Notes under the pieces: generated by a model | The model's input: the letters and a program-made list of their open reading frames with translations, nothing else | Told to the model about the DNA's origin: nothing | The model's database searches: none | Shown: one piece after another, positions 59,819 to 64,000 of the stretch | Layout: each line of letters begins with the position of its first letter | How positions within the stretch are numbered: the first letter of the stretch is position 1 | Source: Desulfococcus multivorans | Lineage (GTDB): Bacteria > Desulfobacterota > Desulfobacteria > Desulfobacterales > Desulfococcaceae | Direction: 5' to 3' | Assembly (NCBI RefSeq): GCF_001854245.1 | Contig: NZ_CP015381.1 | Span: 4,065,001-4,129,000, forward strand | DNA: 64,000 bases | Position numbers and translations under genes: made by a program

Positions 59819-59884
59819 CTCAACTTTCGACTTTCATGATGGTGACCAAATAGAGGTGCCGGCCTATGAAAGTCGAAAGTTGAG
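59819..59884. mobile_element. Short palindromic element, 66 bp
   Basis: CTCAACTTTCGACTTTCATG / ATGAAAGTCGAAAGTTGAG with GACCAAATAGAGGTGCCGG between. Flanks GTCAAAT and GTTAAAT match at 6 of 7. It lies between the ATPase gene and the converging aceA. Confidence 0.85.
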
Positions 59885-59995
59885 GTTAAATAAGGCCCGG
59901 CATTCGACATCCCGGGCCTCTCCCGTACCGGACACGCCGCCAAACGTCGGCTGCGCAACACGACGGCCGTCGGCGCACCAACCGATCCGTTCAAA

Positions 59996-61333
59996 TCAGA
60001 ACTGCTCCTCCTCGGTGGATCCCTTCAGGGCCGCCACGGAGCTCTCCCCCTGGGTGACGCTGTCCATGAGGCGGTCGAAATAGCCGGCGCCCACGAACCG
60101 CTGGTGGCTGACGGCCATGTAGCCCTCGCTCCGCTCGTGGCGGAACTCCTCCTGCTGAAAACGGGAATAGGCGGCCATGCCCTCCCGTTTATAGCTCTGG
60201 GCCAGGTCGAACATGCCCAGGTTGAGGGTGTGAAACCCCGCCAGGGTGACGAACTGAAATTTGTAGCCCATGGCCGCCAGCTCCCGCTGGAATCCGGCGA
60301 TGACGCCCTCGTCGAGGTTGGCCTTCCAGTTGAAGGACGGTGAACAGTTGTAACAGAGAAGCTTTCCGGGAAATTCGGCGTGGATCCCCTCGGCAAACCG
60401 ACGGGCCTGTTCCAGGTCGGGCCGCGAGGTTTCGCACCAGATCATGTCGGCGTAGGGCGCGTAGCTGAGACCCCGGGCAATGGCTGCTTCCACGCCGCCC
60501 TTGACCCAGTAGAACCCCTCGCTGGAACGTTCGTTCCCGATAATGAACGGCCGATCCCGTTCGTCGATGTCGCTGGTGAGAAGTTTGGCCGCGTCGGCGT
60601 CGGTCCGGGCGATGAGCACCGTTGGCACGTCGCAGACATCCGCCGCCAGTCGGGCGGCGATCAGCTTGATGATGAACTCCCGGGTGGGCACCAAGACCTT
60701 GCCGCCCATGTGGCCGCATTTCTTGGCCGAGGAGAGTTGATCCTCGAAGTGAACCCCGGCGGCTCCGGCATCGATCATATCCTTCATCAGCTCATAGGCG
60801 TTGAGGGGGCCGCCAAAGCCGGCCTCGGCGTCGGCCACGATGGGGGCGAACCAGTATGGCCCATCCTTGCGGCAGTCAAGCACCTGAATCTGGTCCGCCC
60901 GCCGGAGGGCGTTGTTGATGCGCCGCACCACCGTCGGCACGCTGTTGGCGGGATAGAGGCTCTGATCGGGGTACATCTCCCCGGCCAGGTTGTTGTCGGC
61001 CGCCACCTGCCACCCGCTCAGATAAATGGCCTTGAGACCGGCCTCCACCTGCTGGACCGCCTGGTTGCCGGTCAACGCCCCCAGAGCGGCGACGAAAGGT
61101 TCGGTCTGGAGGAGATGCCACAGCCGTTCGGCCCCGATCCGGGCGAAGGTGTGCTCGATCCCGAGGGTGCCCCGCAGGTTGAGGACCTCCGCCGCCTTGT
61201 AGGGACGGACGATGCCCGCCCATCGGGGATCGTTTTTCCATCGGTTTTCAAGCGCCTCGATTTCGGCAAAATCGATCTCGTGACAGGTGTGTCGTTTTTC
61301 CAGTTCCATGGCTTTCTCTTCGATGGTCCGCAT
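59996..61333 (-). CDS. aceA: Isocitrate lyase
   Basis: 445 residues, bacterial type. [14 protein letters not shown] holds the active-site Cys and the loop that closes over the substrate; upstream are D-AEAGFGGP and [10 protein letters not shown] for Mg and substrate binding, downstream WCETSRPD and YNCSPSFNW. It splits isocitrate to succinate and glyoxylate. AGGAATTT precedes ATG 61333; an inner ATG at codon 9 is possible. It lies downstream of malate synthase in the same direction, separated by a 190-bp repeat-bearing gap. Confidence 0.96.
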   Translation of the reverse strand: MRTIEEKAMELEKRHTCHEIDFAEIEALENRWKNDPRWAGIVRPYKAAEVLNLRGTLGIEHTFARIGAERLWHLLQTEPFVAALGALTGNQAVQQVEAGLKAIYLSGWQVAADNNLAGEMYPDQSLYPANSVPTVVRRINNALRRADQIQVLDCRKDGPYWFAPIVADAEAGFGGPLNAYELMKDMIDAGAAGVHFEDQLSSAKKCGHMGGKVLVPTREFIIKLIAARLAADVCDVPTVLIARTDADAAKLLTSDIDERDRPFIIGNERSSEGFYWVKGGVEAAIARGLSYAPYADMIWCETSRPDLEQARRFAEGIHAEFPGKLLCYNCSPSFNWKANLDEGVIAGFQRELAAMGYKFQFVTLAGFHTLNLGMFDLAQSYKREGMAAYSRFQQEEFRHERSEGYMAVSHQRFVGAGYFDRLMDSVTQGESSVAALKGSTEEEQF

Positions 61334-61351
61334 CGCAAATTCCTTTCTGCA

Positions 61352-61513
61352 AATAAAGGCTGAAGGCTAAAGGCTGAAGCCTGTGCCCACATAATCACAT
61401 AATCACTTAACCACCCTCACAACCACCCAAAGTCGAGTAAAAAGCTGAAGCGGATAAAGCCACCGTCCGTGACAACCGCACCCCTTCAGCCTAACATATT
61501 GCCTTCAGCCTGT
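61352..61513. repeat. Repeat module pair between aceA and aceB
   Basis: AAGGCTGAAGGCTAAAGGCT, then ACATAATCACATAATCACTT, then AAAGTCGAG, GCTGAAGCGGATAAAGCC, CACCCCTTCAGCC and GCCTTCAGCC. It contains the octamer tandem and both arms of the second repeat module, in a gap between genes that are usually adjacent. Confidence 0.65.
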
Positions 61514-61524
61514 TATCCGAAACG

Positions 61525-63123
61525 CTAATCCAACGCCTCATAAGCGCGGAGCGTCAAAAAGTCCTCGAGTTCGGGGTTGGCGACAATGGCATCGAACATC
61601 TCGGCCGCCCGCTGGTAATTCCCGGCGGCAAAGGCCTCGTCCCCCACATCCCGGCGAATGGCCGCGGTCTCCTCGTCCATGATCCGCCTGAAGAGATCCA
61701 GGGTCACGTCCCCGCCGTCGCTCAGGATCCCCTGGGGATGATGCACCCACTGCCATACCTGGGTTCGGGAGATCTCGGCCGTAGCCGCGTCCTCCATCAG
61801 GTTGTAAAGCGGCACGCACCCGTTGCCCGACAGCCATGCCGCCATGTACTCGACGCCCACACGGATGTTGGTGCGCAGCCCCTGTTCAGTGATCGTTCCC
61901 ACGGGCAGCTTGAGAAGGTCTTCCCGGGTCACGGTCACATCCTCCCGCAGCCGATCGATCTGGTTGGGGCCGGACAAGCGTCGGTCAAACTCCTCCGTTG
62001 CGATCGCCACCAACCCCGGATGGGCGACCCATGTGCCGTCGTGGCCGTCTTCGGCCTCACGGATTTTGTCCTCCCGCACCTTCTGGAGCGCTGCCGCGTT
62101 GGCTTCCGCATCGCCTTTGATGGGGATCTGGGCGGCCATGCCCCCGATGGCGTGGGCCCCCCGCCGGTGGCAGGTCTTGATCGCCAGCAGCGAATAGGAG
62201 CGCATGCAGTGTCGCGTCATGGTGATCTGGGACCGATCCGGGAAGATGTAGCCGGGAACCTTTCTGAACCGCTTGATGAAGCTGAAGATATAGTCCCATC
62301 GCCCGCAGTTGAGGCCGGCGCTGTGCTCCCGCAGTTCGTAGAGGATTTCATCCATCTGAAAGGCCGCGAGGATGGTCTCGATGAGGACCGTGGCCTTGAT
62401 GGTCCCCCGGGGAATGCCCAGAAGTTCCTGGGCGCGGACGAAGACATCGTTCCAGAGGCGGGCCTCCAGATAACTCTCCATCTTGGGAAGATAGAAATAG
62501 GGACCGGTTCCCCGGGCCGTGAGTTCGCGGGCGTTATGGAAAAAATAGAGGGCGAAGTCGAAGAGACTTGCGGAGACGGGCCGGCCGTCGATCTCGAGAT
62601 GCTTTTCCACGAGATGCCAGCCCCTGGGTCGGACGATCAGGACGGCGGTCCTGTCGTTCAGCCGGTAGGACTTGCCCTCCGGGCTCTCGAAGGAGATGGC
62701 CCGCCGAACCGCATCCCAGAGGTTGACCTGTCCCTGAAGGGTCCCTGTCCAGGTGGGCGCGTGGGAATCCTCGAAATCGGCCATGAAGGTTCTGGCGCCT
62801 GAATTGAGGGCGTTGATGATCATCTTGCGCTCCACCGGCCCGGTGATCTCGACCCGGCGATCCAGAAGATCCCGCGGCACGGGCGCGATCCGCCAGCCGC
62901 CCTCCCGGACGGATCGGGTTTCCGGCGGGAAATCCGGCAGATTCCCGGCGTCGATCTCCGCCTGAACCTTGCGGCGACGCTCGAGCAGCGCCCTCCGGGT
63001 CTCGTCGAATTCACGGGCGAGGGCCGCGACGAACGCGAGGGCTTCTGGGGTGAGGATACGATCGAACTCCGGCGGGACCGGCGCCGTGATGCGAATACCG
63101 TTGGATGGATTGCGGCTGTTCAT
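61525..63123 (-). CDS. aceB: Malate synthase A
   Basis: 532 residues, the length of E. coli AceB (533). Family marks: [14 protein letters not shown] (the active-site Asp/Glu region), [47 protein letters not shown] and [10 protein letters not shown]. It condenses glyoxylate and acetyl-CoA to malate. AAGGAGGAAC precedes the ATG. With aceA it completes the glyoxylate shunt for growth on acetate or fatty acids. Confidence 0.96.
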   Translation of the reverse strand: MNSRNPSNGIRITAPVPPEFDRILTPEALAFVAALAREFDETRRALLERRRKVQAEIDAGNLPDFPPETRSVREGGWRIAPVPRDLLDRRVEITGPVERKMIINALNSGARTFMADFEDSHAPTWTGTLQGQVNLWDAVRRAISFESPEGKSYRLNDRTAVLIVRPRGWHLVEKHLEIDGRPVSASLFDFALYFFHNARELTARGTGPYFYLPKMESYLEARLWNDVFVRAQELLGIPRGTIKATVLIETILAAFQMDEILYELREHSAGLNCGRWDYIFSFIKRFRKVPGYIFPDRSQITMTRHCMRSYSLLAIKTCHRRGAHAIGGMAAQIPIKGDAEANAAALQKVREDKIREAEDGHDGTWVAHPGLVAIATEEFDRRLSGPNQIDRLREDVTVTREDLLKLPVGTITEQGLRTNIRVGVEYMAAWLSGNGCVPLYNLMEDAATAEISRTQVWQWVHHPQGILSDGGDVTLDLFRRIMDEETAAIRRDVGDEAFAAGNYQRAAEMFDAIVANPELEDFLTLRAYEALD

Positions 63124-63180
63124 GGGGCGTTCCTCCTTTCCGGGCAGGTCTTGTGGTCAATGCGCGACACATGATTCGAA

Positions 63181-63226
63181 TTGAATCTTTTGAGATTGAA
63201 TTATCCGGGAAATTTAATAATATAAT
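63181..63226 (+). promoter_or_regulatory. Palindromic operator and -10 in the aceB/aceK divergent region
   Basis: TTGAATCTTTTGAGATTGAA (63181-63200) is a 20-base dyad with one mismatched pair (TTGAATCT against AGATTGAA read in reverse). It is followed by TATAAT at 63221-63226, facing aceK; TTGAAT at 63196-63201 would be a -35 with a 19-base spacer. A repressor site serving both divergent genes is a fair inference; which regulator is unknown. Confidence 0.5.
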
Positions 63227-63308
63227 GACGAGATGTCAATGCAGACCCATCGGCCCCGCCGAAACGACGGCATGCCGCACGACGCATTCGGAGCGAGGAG
63301 ATCAGGCC

Positions 63309-64000
63309 ATGACCAGCGAAGATTGCCCGAAAGAAACCGCAGCCGATGCCGCGGCCTTCATCCGCGAGGCCTACGAGGCATACCAGGCGCAATTTCTGCA
63401 CATCACGAAGCGGTCGCCGGACCGGTTCAACCGGCGGGACTGGAGCGGCGCCTACCAGGATGCCCTGGAACGGCTCGACCTCTACACCCGCGTGGTGAAA
63501 CGAACGGTGAACGCCCTTCGACATCGTCTGGGGGACCGTCTGAACACCCCGGCTGCGGGTCCAGAGATGAAAGCCGCCTACACCGGACTCATCCGCCGGA
63601 GGGACGACGTCGAACTGGCGGAGACCTTCTTCAATTCAGTGGTGCGGAAGATTTACGCCGTCGTGGGCGTCGCCCCCCGCCTCGAATTTATCGCATCCGA
63701 ATTCAAGATCCCGCGGATCGAGGACCGGACCTGCCCGGTCTGCGACGTCTACCGACCCGATGCCGGGTCGGACGGACTCGTCCGCATGTTCCGGGACATT
63801 CTGGGATTCTACGGCGCGGAGCTCCAATTTCAGGACCCCGATGCCGACGCCCGCAGAATCGCCGAGCGGACGGCATCGACCCTTCGCGATGTCGCCGGCG
63901 GCGCCCGGCCCGATATGGTGGAAATGATCACATCGGTATTCTACCGGGACAAGGCCGCCTACATCATCGGCCGGATGCGCATCGGAAACCGCATCCAACC
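63309..64000 (+). CDS. aceK: Isocitrate dehydrogenase kinase/phosphatase, N-terminal part (cut by right edge)
   Basis: About 230 codons are open from ATG 63309 (GCGAGGAGATC upstream) to the window edge. The N-terminal regulatory domain is recognisable: I-x-x-AYEAYQAQFLHITKRSPDRF, RLDLYTRVVKRTV, and V-ELAETFFNSVVRKIY, which match AceK. The kinase active site would lie beyond the edge. AceK phosphorylates isocitrate dehydrogenase to divert carbon into the glyoxylate shunt. Divergent from aceB with a shared 185-bp control region. Confidence 0.88.
   Translation, partial: MTSEDCPKETAADAAAFIREAYEAYQAQFLHITKRSPDRFNRRDWSGAYQDALERLDLYTRVVKRTVNALRHRLGDRLNTPAAGPEMKAAYTGLIRRRDDVELAETFFNSVVRKIYAVVGVAPRLEFIASEFKIPRIEDRTCPVCDVYRPDAGSDGLVRMFRDILGFYGAELQFQDPDADARRIAERTASTLRDVAGGARPDMVEMITSVFYRDKAAYIIGRMRIGNRIQ

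Overview
The window looks like chromosome of a GC-rich Gram-negative bacterium, most likely a member of the Desulfobacterota. This is inferred from the gene mix (GEMM-I riboswitches of the kind common in that group, a lone TAXI-type binding protein, a short MetE-like protein, MaoC and acyl-CoA carboxylase genes, VanZ/LamG and zinc-ribbon proteins), not from a marker gene. No rRNA, tRNA, CRISPR array, integrase or transposase gene was seen. Both edges cut genes: an unknown minus-strand gene at the left and aceK at the right.

Layout. 1-10.6 kb: MaoC hydratase, a CsoR-type regulator with a DmeF-like Co/Ni exporter, flavin amine oxidase, DUF89 phosphatase, GH15-like enzyme, BON lipoprotein, DUF1328 peptide, a PRTase/DCC gene pair, and a GEMM-I riboswitch on the minus strand. 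10.7-12.6 kb: the wreck of a sugar ABC transporter operon, broken by deletions and by an inserted palindromic element. 13-17.1 kb: three genes with membrane-attack or lipid-hydrolysis signatures (GDSL lipase, DUF2235 hydrolase, and a MACPF domain fused to a phage tail-collar domain). 17.6-26.8 kb: acyl-CoA carboxylase, DUF504, two L,D-transpeptidases flanking a Braun-like lipoprotein with a C-terminal lysine, UbiA prenyltransferase, zinc-ribbon DUF4282 protein, VanZ/LamG protein. 26.8-37.6 kb: MFS and DMT transporters, DEAD-box helicase with an apparent leader attenuator, YgiQ, a KAS III enzyme, asd. 38.3-55.2 kb: a Mn/Zn-type ABC transporter whose binding-protein gene is separated from its ATPase and two permease-DtxR fusion genes by an 11.4 kb nitrate block (narGHJI, TDT anion channel, hemerythrin, CBS, HPP, hcp). 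55.2-64 kb: MetE-like and VOC proteins, TAXI binding protein, a second GEMM-I riboswitch in front of an ExeA-like ATPase with a SPOR-like tail, and the glyoxylate shunt (aceA, aceB, divergent aceK).

The feature that ties the window together is a dense family of intergenic palindromic elements. Their outer arms read TCAACTTTCGACTTTCAT / ATGAAAGTCGAAAGTTGA. They have interchangeable cores that make them about 50 to 240 bp long, and many are flanked by 7-bp direct repeats, as expected for transposed non-autonomous elements. One interrupts a permease gene, and removing it with one 7-bp repeat restores the reading frame. The candidates for new biology are the MACPF-collar/DUF2235 locus, the two riboswitches of apparently opposite design (one with A at the ligand-specificity position by hand alignment), and this element family.
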